A stretch of DNA of 64,000 nucleotides from Rhodanobacter sp. C03 (GTDB taxonomy: Bacteria; Pseudomonadota; Gammaproteobacteria; Xanthomonadales; Rhodanobacteraceae). This document shows positions 55,262-63,978 of the stretch, piece after piece. The DNA is taken from positions 276,633-340,632 of the forward strand of contig NZ_MUNT01000011.1 in assembly GCF_002001175.1 (NCBI RefSeq), in the 5' to 3' direction. Under the pieces are notes generated by a model. That model searched no databases. It was not told the origin of the DNA and was given only the letters and a program-made list of their open reading frames with translations. The position numbers were made by a program, and so were the translations under genes. The first letter of the stretch is position 1, and each line of letters opens with the position of its first letter.

Positions 55262-55864
55262 ATGGCCACCCAGTCGCCACTCATCGAGATGCCGTTGTTT
55301 CCGCTGGCCAGCGTGCTGTTTCCCGCCGGCCAGCTGCATCTGCGCATCTTCGAACCACGCTACCTCGACCTGGTGCGCGAGTGCACGCGTCATGGCACCG
55401 GCTTCGGCGTATGTCTGATTCTTGAGGGGCATGAGGCGGGCTCTCCCGCGGTGCCGGCGGCGATCGGCACGATCGCGCGGATCAACGATTTCCATCGTGG
55501 CGAGGACGGCCTGCTCGGCATCGTGGCCGAGGGCGGTGCGCGCTTCCGCGTCGCGCGCAGCCGGGTGCGCGCCGATGGCCTGTTGCGTGGCGATGTGGAA
55601 GTCTGGCCAGCCGAGCCGGAGCTGGAAGTGCCGGTGGAGTTTGCCCTGCTGCAAAGCATCCTCGAACGGCTGATCGAGACGATGGCGCCGCATTGGCGGC
55701 ATGCTCCGCGCAGCGCGTATGACGATGCCAGCTGGCTGGGTTTTCGCCTGGCCGAGCTGCTGCCGCTGGACGCGACCGAGCAACAGCACATGCTCGAGTT
55801 GAACGATCCGCTGCTGCGGCTGGCGGAGCTGCGTGACATCCTGCCGCGCTTCCAGAAGCCGTGA
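55262..55864 (+). CDS. LON substrate-binding (N-terminal) domain protein
   Basis: 200 residues made of a LON_substr_bdg domain (residues 6-195): IEMPLFPLASVLFPAGQLHLRIFEPRYLDLV is the family signature; the Lon AAA+ and protease domains are missing. Such stand-alone proteins may bind or recruit unfolded or specific protein targets. Start 55262, 55 bases after mpl. A role as protease adaptor is inference. Confidence 0.9.
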   Translation: MATQSPLIEMPLFPLASVLFPAGQLHLRIFEPRYLDLVRECTRHGTGFGVCLILEGHEAGSPAVPAAIGTIARINDFHRGEDGLLGIVAEGGARFRVARSRVRADGLLRGDVEVWPAEPELEVPVEFALLQSILERLIETMAPHWRHAPRSAYDDASWLGFRLAELLPLDATEQQHMLELNDPLLRLAELRDILPRFQKP

Positions 55865-55909
55865 ACCGGCGACCGGTACACTGACGTCTTTCAGACGGAG
55901 TCGATGCGC

Positions 55910-56728
55910 ATGGCCAATCTTGCCGGCAAGACCTTGTTCATCACCGGTGCCTCGCGCGGCATCGGCCTGGCGATCGCCCTGCGCGCCGCCCGCGATGGCG
56001 CGAATATCGTGATCGCTGCCAAAAGTGGCGTGCCGAATCCGAAATTGCCCGGCACCATCCACACCGCGGCCGCGGCCGTCGAGGCGGCCGGTGGCAAGGC
56101 GCTCGCCTTGCAGGTGGACATCCGCGAAGAGGAGCAGGTGCGCGCTGCTGCAGCACAGGCAGCCGAACATTTTGGCGGTATCGATATCGTGGTCAACAAT
56201 GCAAGCGCAATCTGGCTGGCCGGCACCGCCGATACGCCGATGAAGCGCTACGACCTGATGCATCAGGTCAACACGCGCGGCACCTTCCTGGTGACCCAGA
56301 GCTGTCTGCCGTATCTGAAGCAGGCGTCCAATCCGCATGTGTTGATGCTGTCGCCACCACCTAACCTCGATCCGAAATGGTTTGCCCCGCACACTGCCTA
56401 CACCATCGCCAAATACGGCATGAGCCTGTGCGTGCTGGGCATGAGTGCGGAATTCGCGCCACTCGGCATTGCGGTGAACGCCTTATGGCCGCGCACGGTG
56501 ATTGCCACGGCGGCGATTGCGATGATCGACGGTGTGCAGTCTGCGCAATGCCGCAAGCCGGAGATTGTCGCCGACGCTGCGCACGCGATGTTGACCCGCG
56601 TGGCGCGCGACTACACCGGCCACTTCGCGATCGATGAGGAGGTTCTGCGCGAAGCGGGGATCAGCGATTTCGATGCGTATGCGGTGCAGCCGGGTATGCC
56701 GCTGCTGCCGGATTTGTTCCTCGACTGA
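55910..56728 (+). CDS. Short-chain dehydrogenase/reductase, HSDL2-like
   Basis: 272 residues: NAD(P) motif TGASRGIG (about 12-19), the NNAS strand motif, and the catalytic Tyr-Lys in YTIAKYGM; the Ser is in LMLSPPPNL. The spacing matches the HSDL2 group of fatty-acid or steroid-type reductases. Start either 55904 (MRMANLAGK) or 55910 (MANLAGK); the latter has better spacing from GGAG. Substrate unknown. Confidence 0.9.
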   Translation: MANLAGKTLFITGASRGIGLAIALRAARDGANIVIAAKSGVPNPKLPGTIHTAAAAVEAAGGKALALQVDIREEEQVRAAAAQAAEHFGGIDIVVNNASAIWLAGTADTPMKRYDLMHQVNTRGTFLVTQSCLPYLKQASNPHVLMLSPPPNLDPKWFAPHTAYTIAKYGMSLCVLGMSAEFAPLGIAVNALWPRTVIATAAIAMIDGVQSAQCRKPEIVADAAHAMLTRVARDYTGHFAIDEEVLREAGISDFDAYAVQPGMPLLPDLFLD

Positions 56729-56972
56729 GGGTACAAATCGCCATCCGCATGAACCTGCGAAATCAGGACGCCAAGTTCATGTCCTTGGTCAGATGGCTGA
56801 TGCGATATCCAGCTTTTGGCCGAGCTGTTTTTGGCCAAGTTGTCAGTTTATCGTCATCGGAACGGCTGTATAGTGATGATCCATGTTTCATCTATGCAGC
56901 GGTCCAAACGGCCATTTGCGCTGACCTGAACAGTACGGTGTTGCATGGAGCTTGCATCGCATCTGGCCGAAA

Positions 56973-57004
56973 GCCCGTAACCCATAGCCCATAGCCCGTA
57001 GCCC
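56973..57004 (+). repeat. Tandem 7-base repeat upstream of the VpsR-like regulator
   Basis: Four consecutive copies of the pattern RCCCRTA (GCCCGTA, ACCCATA, GCCCATA, GCCCGTA) followed by GCCC, 20 bases before the regulator's start codon. Seven-base units could slip in number. Confidence 0.7.
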
Positions 57005-57023
57005 AGGGGCGGGGAGGGGAGCC

Positions 57024-58364
57024 ATGACGGTGGTCAGGGAAGTGCCCAGACGTTGTGTCGTCTGGTTTGGTCAGCCGGAGAGCCATGAGCAGGCGGAGCT
57101 GATCCGCGCAGGCTGGAATCTACGCATTGCGGATGTAGCCGAGCCGGGTGGCGTCGGCATGCGCCGCGGCGATACGGTGGTGGCGCTGGCCGATCTGCGA
57201 CAAGGCGGCGCAGACAGGCTGCATGCGTTGGAACTGATGATGGCCGATCATGCATGGCTGCCCTGGCTGACGCTGCTTTCGGCGGAGCTGCCGACACAAG
57301 ATCCGCAAGTGGCGCGCGTCCTGCTGGCCAGCGTGGATTTCTTCACCGCGCCGCTTGATCTGCAGCGACTGCTCGACAAGCTCACCCTGATTGGCAGCAA
57401 CCATCTGCCTGTCGGCCATGCGGATATCGGTGGCATGACCGGGCGTAGTGCGGCCATCCAGGCGGTGGTGGCCAGCATCCGCAAATATGCGCCGGTCGAC
57501 TTGCCGGTATTGATCACCGGCGAGACGGGTGCCGGCAAGGAAGTGGCGGCGCGTGCCTTGCATGAATTGTCGGCACGTCGGCATCGCCCGTTTGCGGCGA
57601 TCAATTGCGGTGCACTGGCGCCAAATCTGGTGCAGTCGGAGCTGTTCGGCCACGAGCGCGGCTCGTTCACTGGCGCGAATGCCCGTCGGATCGGTCATTT
57701 CGAATCGGCAGCAGGAGGTACCGTATTTCTCGACGAGGTGGGTGACCTCCCGCTGGATGCACAGACCAACCTGCTGCGTTTCCTGCAGGAAGGGACGCTG
57801 GAGCGTGTCGGCAGCAGCCAGTCGATCAGTGTCGATGTGCGCGTGCTGGCGGCGACCCATGTCAACCTGGAGCAGGCGGTGGAGCAGGGTCGTTTCCGTG
57901 AGGACCTGTATTACCGCCTCAACGTGCTGCGCCTGCATATGCCGGCGCTGCGCGAGCGCGAGGATGATGTGGTGCTGCTTGCGCAGCATTTCCTGGATAG
58001 TTTCCGCGAGCATCACAACAGCTGCGCCCGTGGATTCAGCCATGCGGCACGCCAGGCGCTGCGCAGTTTCGCGTGGCCCGGCAATGTGCGCGAGCTGCTC
58101 AATCGCGTGCAGCGCGCTGCCGTGGTGGCGGAGGATGTGATGATCACGGCAGCCGATCTGGATCTTGAAGACGCCGCGCAGCTGCATGCCATGCGACTCA
58201 GCCTGGGCCTCAGCCGCATCTCCGCGGAGCGTGATGCGGTGGTCGCCTGTCTGCGCGAGAGTCGTTTCAACATCAGTGAATGCGCACGCCGGCTCAAGGT
58301 GTCGCGGGTCACGGTGTACCGGCTGTGCAAGAAGCATCAGCTGGAACTTGAGCAATTGCGCTGA
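57024..58364 (+). CDS. Sigma-54-type (VpsR/FleQ-like) transcriptional regulator
   Basis: 446 residues. N-terminal VpsR/receiver-like domain (about 1-125), AAA+ domain (about 135-365) with Walker A GETGAGKE (166-173), GSFTGA loop (213-218, instead of the standard GAFTGA), Walker B VFLDEVGDL, arginine finger REDLYYRLN, and a Fis-type helix-turn-helix (ISECARRLKVSRVTVYRLCKKH). The start codon follows GGGGAGGGGAG. No signature kinase gene is near. The GSFTGA change leaves open whether it works with sigma-54 or, like VpsR, with sigma-70. Confidence 0.9.
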   Translation: MTVVREVPRRCVVWFGQPESHEQAELIRAGWNLRIADVAEPGGVGMRRGDTVVALADLRQGGADRLHALELMMADHAWLPWLTLLSAELPTQDPQVARVLLASVDFFTAPLDLQRLLDKLTLIGSNHLPVGHADIGGMTGRSAAIQAVVASIRKYAPVDLPVLITGETGAGKEVAARALHELSARRHRPFAAINCGALAPNLVQSELFGHERGSFTGANARRIGHFESAAGGTVFLDEVGDLPLDAQTNLLRFLQEGTLERVGSSQSISVDVRVLAATHVNLEQAVEQGRFREDLYYRLNVLRLHMPALREREDDVVLLAQHFLDSFREHHNSCARGFSHAARQALRSFAWPGNVRELLNRVQRAAVVAEDVMITAADLDLEDAAQLHAMRLSLGLSRISAERDAVVACLRESRFNISECARRLKVSRVTVYRLCKKHQLELEQLR

Positions 58365-58541
58365 CCACCCTTCGACTGCGGGCGTTTGCTGCCTTCAGCG
58401 CAAGACGGATGCCGGGTGTGACTACCGGAAGGTGTATTTGTCGAGTATGCGTGTCGCACGGCGGCTCCGCATCGCGGTGCGGCGCGCCGCAGTCATCTGG
58501 TGCGCGACATGCACAGCCGATGCTGCCCATTCGAAGGAAGT

Positions 58542-58568
58542 CCCCGGCCCGCAGGGGTCGGGCCGGGG
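58542..58568. repeat. Inverted repeat in the argD upstream region
   Basis: CCCCGGCCCG, seven bases, CGGGCCGGGG; ten pairs. Confidence 0.75.
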
Positions 58569-58648
58569 GTTCCATGGGTGCCCGGCGCACAGGAGTTCGC
58601 CGGGTTGCCGCCCTCATCGCCGCACGCGCGGCTTGAACGCAGAGGCAA

Positions 58649-58680
58649 CAGGTCGGTGCCCGCCGCAGGCACCGACCTGA
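58649..58680. repeat. Second inverted repeat in the argD upstream region
   Basis: CAGGTCGGTGCC and GGCACCGACCTG around a short CGCCGCA loop; twelve pairs, ending where the Cys-rich open frame starts. Confidence 0.75.
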
Positions 58681-59033
58681 TGGCAAAAGTCAGCAAAGGC
58701 TGTGCCATGGCGAGCCAATGCCTGTCCTGCAAGGGTTTCGCCATGTTCTGGCGGCTGCCATGTCGCCGGCGGAGGTGTTGCGGGGTTTACAACTAAGGTT
58801 CCGTACCACTCGGCGGGACGGCCCTGAGTGGTTGCAGTTGTAGAGCGGGCGTCCGATGTAACGGTATCGATACAGGGCGATGGCAAATCAAGCATGCATT
58901 CGTCTGTGCAAGCGTGGGCGCAGGTTTTACGATGTGCACCAAAGCGTGCCAACGCCTCCGCGTCCGCATCACGCCGTGTCTCTTTCACCCCTATCGACGG
59001 TATTGCCCACCGCGGCAATGCCCGGAGTACGCC

Positions 59034-60284
59034 ATGTCTTCGCACGACGCATCCCATCCATCCTTGATCGACCCGTCCCTGATCGAGCTGGGCAAGCGCT
59101 ACTGGCTGCCGGTGTACAAGCCGCGCGAGCTGGTGCTCGATCACGGCAAAGGCGCGCGGGTGTGGGATACCGAGGGTCGTGACTACGTGGATTTCGGTGC
59201 GGGCATCGCGGTGAACGCGCTCGGTCATCAGGATCCGGATCTGCTTGCTGCACTCAACATGCAGGCGCACAAGCTCTGGCACAGCAGCAATGTGTTCTAT
59301 ACCGAGCCGCCGCTGCGGCTGGCCGAGGAGCTGGTACGCGCTTCGCACTTTGCCCAGCGGGTCTTCCTGTGCAACTCCGGTGCCGAGGCGAACGAGGCGG
59401 CGATCAAGCTGGTGCGCAAGTGGGCAGCCTCGAAGGGGCGTACTGCCGAGCAGCGCACGATCATCACTTTCAAGGGCTCGTTCCACGGACGCACACTGGC
59501 CACGGTCACCGCGACCGCGCAGCCGAAGTACCAGGAAGGCTATGAGCCGTTGCCGGGTGGTTTCCGTTATCTGGAATTCAACGATCCTGTCGCGCTGGAG
59601 GCCGCGTTCGCCGAAGGCGGCATCGCCGCGGTGATGCTGGAGCCGGTGCAGGGCGAAGGTGGCGTGCTGCCGGCGGCGCCGGGCTTCCTCAAGCGCGTTC
59701 GCGAGTTGTGCGATCAACACGACGCACTATTGGTGCTGGACGAAATCCAGTGCGGCATGGGTCGTACCGGCACCCTGTTCGCGCATACCCAGGATCATGT
59801 GACGCCGGACATCGTGACGCTGGCCAAGGCACTCGGTTGCGGCTTTCCGATCGGCGCGATGCTAGCCGGATCGAAGGTGGCCGAGGTGATGCAATACGGT
59901 GCGCACGGCACTACCTTCGGCGGTAATCCGATGGCGGCGGCGGTCGCCCGCGTCGCGCTGGCCAAGCTCGCTTCGCCGGCCGTACTGATGAACGTGGAGC
60001 GGCAGGCGAACGATCTGCGCGCCGGACTAACGCGGATCAATCACGATCTGCATTTGTTCGCCGAGGTGCGTGGCCGTGGCCTGATGATCGGTGCGGTGCT
60101 GGCCGATGCCTACAAGGGCAAGGCGGGCGAGATCCTCGATCACGCCGCCGCCCATGGCCTGCTGTTGCTGCAGGCCGGCCCGGACGTGCTGCGTTTCGTG
60201 CCGTCGCTGACGATTACCGATGATGAACTGGCCGAAGGGCTCGCCCGCCTGTACACCGCACTGAACGATTTCGCCGCGGTCTGA
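59034..60284 (+). CDS. argD: Acetylornithine/succinylornithine aminotransferase family protein
   Basis: PLP enzyme of 416 residues converting N-acetyl-glutamate semialdehyde (or succinyl analogue) and glutamate, in arginine biosynthesis or catabolism. Motifs: [76 protein letters not shown] and the PLP lysine (Lys265) in [15 protein letters not shown]. Start 59034 chosen by family N-terminus. ArgD versus AstC cannot be decided, as no other arg or ast genes are near. Confidence 0.9.
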   Translation: MSSHDASHPSLIDPSLIELGKRYWLPVYKPRELVLDHGKGARVWDTEGRDYVDFGAGIAVNALGHQDPDLLAALNMQAHKLWHSSNVFYTEPPLRLAEELVRASHFAQRVFLCNSGAEANEAAIKLVRKWAASKGRTAEQRTIITFKGSFHGRTLATVTATAQPKYQEGYEPLPGGFRYLEFNDPVALEAAFAEGGIAAVMLEPVQGEGGVLPAAPGFLKRVRELCDQHDALLVLDEIQCGMGRTGTLFAHTQDHVTPDIVTLAKALGCGFPIGAMLAGSKVAEVMQYGAHGTTFGGNPMAAAVARVALAKLASPAVLMNVERQANDLRAGLTRINHDLHLFAEVRGRGLMIGAVLADAYKGKAGEILDHAAAHGLLLLQAGPDVLRFVPSLTITDDELAEGLARLYTALNDFAAV

Positions 60285-60313
60285 ATCCGCGCACCGCATT
60301 AGGAGCATTCCCG

Positions 60314-60733
60314 ATGAAATACCTGCACAGCATGGTGCGTGTGCGCGACCTCGACGCCTCGCTGCGTTTTTACTGCGAGGGCCTTGGCCTGCGCGAGACG
60401 CGCCGCACCGAAGTCCCTGCGGGCAAGTACACATTGGTCTTCCTCGCCGCGCCGGATAGCCCGGAAGCGGAAGTCGAGCTGACGTACAACTGGGGTTCGC
60501 AGGAGGACTACGGCTCGGCGCGCAACTTCGGCCATCTGGCATTTCGCGTGGAGGACATCTACGCCACCTGTGCGCGCTTGCAGGCAATGGGCTATACCAT
60601 CCATCGCCCGCCGCGCGACGGTCACATGGCCTTCGTGCGTTCGCCCGATCTGATCTCGATCGAGTTGCTGCAGGAAGGACATCTGCCGCCGCAGGAGCCG
60701 TGGACGTCGATGCCGAATATCGGCAGCTGGTAA
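60314..60733 (+). CDS. Glyoxalase/VOC family protein (lactoylglutathione lyase-like)
   Basis: 139 residues of the VOC fold. Glyoxalase I metal residues are present: His5, Glu55 (VELTYNW), His74 ([10 protein letters not shown]) and Glu117 (SIELLQEG), so a working GloA is likely: it isomerises the methylglyoxal-glutathione hemithioacetal to S-lactoylglutathione. 29 bases after argD, on the same transcript at least in part. Confidence 0.88.
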   Translation: MKYLHSMVRVRDLDASLRFYCEGLGLRETRRTEVPAGKYTLVFLAAPDSPEAEVELTYNWGSQEDYGSARNFGHLAFRVEDIYATCARLQAMGYTIHRPPRDGHMAFVRSPDLISIELLQEGHLPPQEPWTSMPNIGSW

Positions 60734-60740
60734 GCGGCCA

Positions 60741-60767
60741 CGCCCGCGTCGCCGAGCGACGCGGGCG
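60741..60767. terminator. Hairpin between gloA-like and hemL genes
   Basis: CGCCCGCGTCGC, CGA, GCGACGCGGGCG: 12 perfect pairs in the 40-base convergent gap. No T-tract, but position suits a bidirectional terminator. Confidence 0.7.
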
Positions 60768-60773
60768 GATGCG

Positions 60774-62057
60774 TTACATACGTGCTTCGCGCAGTGCGCC
60801 GCGTGCCGCTTCCAGCGTATCGGCAATGTCCTGTTCGCTGTGCGCGCTGGACATGAAGCCGGCTTCGAAGGCCGACGGCGCAAGATACACGCCACGCTTG
60901 AGCATGCCGTGGAAGAAGCGGTTGAACAGTGCGGCATCCGTCGCGGTGGCCTGTGCGTAGCTCTCCACCTGCTCGCGCGTGAAAAACAGGCCGAACATCG
61001 CGCCCACGCGGTTGGTGCTGAACGCGACGCCTTCACCGTCGGCAACCGACTGCAGGCCGTCGCACAGCAGGCGTGTGCATGCGGCAAGCCGGTCGTGGAA
61101 ACCTGGCGCCTGGATCAGTTCCAGCATCGCCAGACCCGCGGCCATCGCCACCGGATTGCCACTCAGCGTGCCGGCCTGATAGATCGGGCCGGCCGGTGCG
61201 ATCTGTTCCATAAGGTCGCGCCGGCCGCCGTAGGCACCCACCGGCATGCCGCCGCCGATGATCTTGCCGAACGTGGTGAGGTCCGGCGTCACGCCGTAAT
61301 GCGCCTGCGCGCCGCCGAGCGCGACGCGGAAACCGGTCATCACCTCGTCGAAGATCAACAATACGCCGTGCTGCGTGCACAGTTCGCGCAGTCCCTGCAG
61401 ATAGCCGTCCTTGGGCAGGATGCAGTTCATGTTGCCGGCGACCGGCTCGATGATCAGGCCGGCGATCTCGTGCCCTTGTTTGGCGAACAGCGCTTTCGCT
61501 GCATCGAGATCGTTGAAGGGAAGGGTCAGCGTGAGATCGGCATTTGCCTTCGGCACGCCCGGCGAGGTGGGCACGCCGAAGGTCAGCGCGCCGGAGCCGG
61601 CCTTTACCAGGAAGCTGTCGCCGTGACCGTGATAACAACCCTCGAACTTCACGATCTTCGCGCGACCGGTGGCTCCGCGCGCCAGCCGGATCGCCGACAT
61701 CGTCGCCTCGGTGCCGGAGTTGACCATGCGCACCATCTCGATCGACGGGATCAGCCGGGTGATCGTCTCAGCCATGGTCACCTCGGCCGCGCACGGCGTA
61801 CCGAACGACAGGCCGTTCTTCACTGCGCGCTCGACCGCCTCGCGCACAGCGGGGTGATTGTGGCCGACGATCATCGGGCCCCATGAGCCGACATAGTCGA
61901 TATAGCGCGTGTCTTCGACATCCCACAAATACGCCCCGTCGGCACGCGCGGTGAAGAACGGCTCGCCGCCGACCGACTTGAACGCGCGCACCGGTGAGTT
62001 CACGCCGCCGGGCATCAGTTGCTGGGCACGCTGGAAGAGTTCGCGATTGGTCGTCAT
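60774..62057 (-). CDS. hemL: Glutamate-1-semialdehyde 2,1-aminomutase
   Basis: Makes 5-aminolevulinate for haem by the C5 pathway. 427 residues with PLP lysine Lys265 ([20 protein letters not shown]), [40 protein letters not shown]. Start 62057 overlaps the stop of thiE (ATGA), so the two genes are translationally coupled. Confidence 0.97.
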   Translation of the reverse strand: MTTNRELFQRAQQLMPGGVNSPVRAFKSVGGEPFFTARADGAYLWDVEDTRYIDYVGSWGPMIVGHNHPAVREAVERAVKNGLSFGTPCAAEVTMAETITRLIPSIEMVRMVNSGTEATMSAIRLARGATGRAKIVKFEGCYHGHGDSFLVKAGSGALTFGVPTSPGVPKANADLTLTLPFNDLDAAKALFAKQGHEIAGLIIEPVAGNMNCILPKDGYLQGLRELCTQHGVLLIFDEVMTGFRVALGGAQAHYGVTPDLTTFGKIIGGGMPVGAYGGRRDLMEQIAPAGPIYQAGTLSGNPVAMAAGLAMLELIQAPGFHDRLAACTRLLCDGLQSVADGEGVAFSTNRVGAMFGLFFTREQVESYAQATATDAALFNRFFHGMLKRGVYLAPSAFEAGFMSSAHSEQDIADTLEAARGALREARM

Positions 62058-62698
62058 GCGGATGTTCCGGAAAGGGATGAATACAGTTGGGCGAAGCGCT
62101 GCGCCGTGGCAAGCACATCGGCGGCGCCGAACAATGTCGAGATCGAAGCCAGAAAGTCTGCGCCGGCCGCGACCAGCGCTGCGCCATTGTCCGGCGTGAT
62201 CCCGCCGATCGCCACCCGTGGCACGCCGAACGCGGCACTTTGCCCCAGCAGATCGATGGACGCGCGCGGTGCCAGCGGCTTGGTCGGCGAAGCAAAGCAC
62301 GCGCCGAACGAAATGTATCCCGCGCCAGCTTGCACTGCCGTGCGTGCGCGTTGCAGCGAGTCGCGGCACGACACCCCGATGATCGCGCGGCTGCCCAGCA
62401 GCGCGCGCGCGGCGCCGATGTCATCTTTGTCATTGCCCAAGTGCACGCCGTGCGCGCCAACAGCCCGAGCCAGCGTGACATCCTGTTCGATGATCAGCGG
62501 TATGCCGAAGGCATCGCACAGCTGCTTGAGCGCGGTCGCTTCGGCCATGCGACGGGGCTCGTCGTCGCTTTCATCGCGGTACTGCAAAACTCGCGCGCCC
62601 CCGGCCAGCGCCTGCCTGGCGACTTCCAGCAAGTCATGACGGGGGCCGTCGGTAATGGCATACAGGCCGCGGCCTTCCAACTGGGCGAACGTGTTCAA
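62054..62698 (-). CDS. thiE: Thiamine-phosphate synthase
   Basis: Joins HMP-PP and THZ-P to thiamine phosphate. 214 residues: [77 protein letters not shown] and AIGGITPDN. The frame is open to 63016, but the conserved region begins after a TTG at 62698 with AGGA upstream; this overlaps no gene (rubredoxin is divergent). Coupled to hemL. Confidence 0.93.
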   Translation of the reverse strand: MNTFAQLEGRGLYAITDGPRHDLLEVARQALAGGARVLQYRDESDDEPRRMAEATALKQLCDAFGIPLIIEQDVTLARAVGAHGVHLGNDKDDIGAARALLGSRAIIGVSCRDSLQRARTAVQAGAGYISFGACFASPTKPLAPRASIDLLGQSAAFGVPRVAIGGITPDNGAALVAAGADFLASISTLFGAADVLATAQRFAQLYSSLSGTSA

Positions 62699-62809
62699 AC
62701 GTGTGGTCCTCGGCGTGGGTGGAGAGGGTGGTTGGGCGAGACGATGCTTTCGCAATGTCGGGCGAGTTGCGAGAATACGGAATTCAACCGTAAGCAAAGA
62801 AGTCCGATC

Positions 62810-63007
62810 ATGAGCCAGAGTTCCACCGAAACCGCAGCCTTGCGCAAATGGATGTGTGTCGTCTGCGGCTATATCTACGACGAAGCCGTGGGTGTACCCG
62901 ATGAAGGCATCGCCGCCGGCACGCGCTGGGAGGATGTGCCGGATACCTGGACCTGTCCTGACTGCGGTACTACCAAGGACGATTTCGAGATGATCGAAAT
63001 CGACTGA
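62810..63007 (+). CDS. rubA: Rubredoxin
   Basis: 65 residues with the Fe(Cys)4 site: Cys16 and Cys19 in CVVCGYIYDE, Cys49 and Cys52 in WTCPDCGTTKDDF. A small one-electron carrier, here with an N-terminal extension of about ten residues. Redox partners are not next to it. Divergent from thiE. Confidence 0.97.
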   Translation: MSQSSTETAALRKWMCVVCGYIYDEAVGVPDEGIAAGTRWEDVPDTWTCPDCGTTKDDFEMIEID

Positions 63008-63027
63008 AAGCCACATCCTGCCTGCAA

Positions 63028-63062
63028 ACGGCCCGATCCCGTCAGCGGACTGACCGGGCCGT
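63028..63062 (+). terminator. Hairpin after the rubredoxin gene
   Basis: ACGGCCCG/CGGGCCGT arms with an inner stem GTCAG-CGGA-CTGAC, followed by a pyrimidine-rich GTCTGCTCTG. Confidence 0.75.
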
Positions 63063-63117
63063 CTGCTCTGATGTTCCAGCGCACCTTCAGCCGGTGCGCC
63101 CTACCGAGGAACATCCC

Positions 63118-63324
63118 ATGCGACAGTTCATTCCGTTCGAAGACGATTGGGACGCACTGGAAAAACTGCGCCCCGAGGATCTGATTCCCTTTCGCGTAGG
63201 CCTGCTGGATCCGCCAGGAGCGGTTGCTCAGTGCGCCGGCCCCACGTCCCCAGTGATCTTCAGCTCATCGCCCGCTTTCGCGCCAATGCGACGTGCCGTT
63301 CCGCTTGAGAGTTCCAGCACGTAA
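63118..63324 (+). CDS. Small conserved-looking protein overlapping the DUF192 gene
   Basis: 68 residues beginning MRQFIPFEDDWD, with a good ribosome-binding site (GAGGAACATCCC). The first 30 residues (to PFRVGLL) look protein-like and acidic/hydrophobic, whereas the rest (from about residue 38) is antisense to the last 97 bases of the convergent DUF192 gene and looks like read-through. The real protein may have been truncated by a lost 3' end. Confidence 0.6.
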   Translation: MRQFIPFEDDWDALEKLRPEDLIPFRVGLLDPPGAVAQCAGPTSPVIFSSSPAFAPMRRAVPLESSST

Positions 63325-63680
63325 CGAGCTGGGGCATTGCTCGGGTAGATCGAACACGGATCGGCCTCGCACGGAGGCACATCCAGCTGCATCGAAACCA
63401 GCCGGCGGTCCGCGTCGAAATACAGGATGTCGAGCGGGATCAGTGTGTTTTTCATCCAGAACCCCCGTGGACCTGTATCCGGAAATACAAACAGCATGCC
63501 GTGATCGGCGGCGAGCGTGCTGCGCATCATCAGGCCATGCTCGCGGCTGGCATCGTCCGTGGCGAATTCGACCGTAAAGCGCTGCCCATGCAGCTGCACG
63601 GTAGGCGCTGCATGACTTGTAGGAGTCGCGTTGGTGCAACTGGCCAGCAAGAGCAACAGGGGTGCGAGGATCAGTCTCAT
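63228..63680 (-). CDS. DUF192 lipoprotein
   Basis: 150 residues: lipobox LLLLLASC (cysteine near residue 15), then the DUF192 domain with FTVEFATDDASREHGLMMRSTL, GMLFVFPDTGPRGFWMKNTLIPLDILYFDADRRLV and YVLELSSGTARRIGAKAGDELKI. Family function unknown; members are periplasmic and small. Start 63680 chosen by the signal sequence. Confidence 0.9.
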   Translation of the reverse strand: MRLILAPLLLLLASCTNATPTSHAAPTVQLHGQRFTVEFATDDASREHGLMMRSTLAADHGMLFVFPDTGPRGFWMKNTLIPLDILYFDADRRLVSMQLDVPPCEADPCSIYPSNAPARYVLELSSGTARRIGAKAGDELKITGDVGPAH

Positions 63681-63853
63681 CGTGGGCGCTCATCAATAGC
63701 TGGGTGGATGTCGTGCGAAGTGTAGTGTTGCCGCTGCGCGCAGCTTTCGTGACAGAAAAACGCACGCGCCCCTTCCCAGATCTGCGCCGCGGCGCTATGA
63801 TTCGTCCCCCTTCGACGAAACGCCCTTTCGCGAAGGTCTCCGCAACAACCGAC

Positions 63854-63906
63854 GACGAAAAAATTTCTTCGCCGGGTGTTGACGGTCACTAAAAGCGATG
63901 TAGAAT
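63854..63906 (+). promoter_or_regulatory. Strong promoter of a ribosomal RNA operon
   Basis: UP-like AT stretch (63854-63871, GACGAAAAAATTTCTTCG), -35 TTGACG (63879-63884), 16-base spacer, -10 TAGAAT (63901-63906) and a G/C-rich discriminator (GGGCGGC) typical of stringently controlled stable-RNA promoters. Confidence 0.8.
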
Positions 63907-63966
63907 GGGCGGCTCACCTAGGACGAAACGTTCTGGGGCGTCACCGAGAAATCGGCGACAAGCGAA

Positions 63967-63978
63967 TGATCTTTGACA
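63967..63978 (+). promoter_or_regulatory. boxA-like antitermination element of the rrn leader
   Basis: TGATCTTTGACA resembles the boxA core TGCTCTTTAACA of gammaproteobacterial rRNA leaders. It is followed by a GTGAATTGTGTG tail, as in E. coli where boxA precedes CTGTGTGGGC. The 16S gene should start within about 200 bases beyond the window. Confidence 0.75.

Larger units (their letters stand above)
58365..59033. other. 669-base intergenic region with two strong hairpins
   Basis: Between the regulator and argD. Hairpins: CCCCGGCCCG/CGGGCCGGGG (58542-58568) and CAGGTCGGTGCC/GGCACCGACCTG (about 58649-58680). A 38-codon Cys-rich open frame starts at 58680 (KGCAMASQCLSCKGF, then RRRRCCGVYN). No T-tract follows either hairpin. 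No protein gene is convincing. It may be a structured RNA or a dispersed repeat. Confidence 0.6.

Noticed and set aside
56760..57010. Sigma-54 -24/-12 promoter before the VpsR-like gene
   Set aside because: TTGGCC pairs occur but none has the GG-N10-GC spacing.
58680..58796. Cys-rich 38-codon frame as a real gene
   Set aside because: No ribosome-binding site beyond the hairpin and no family known to me; kept only as an observation.
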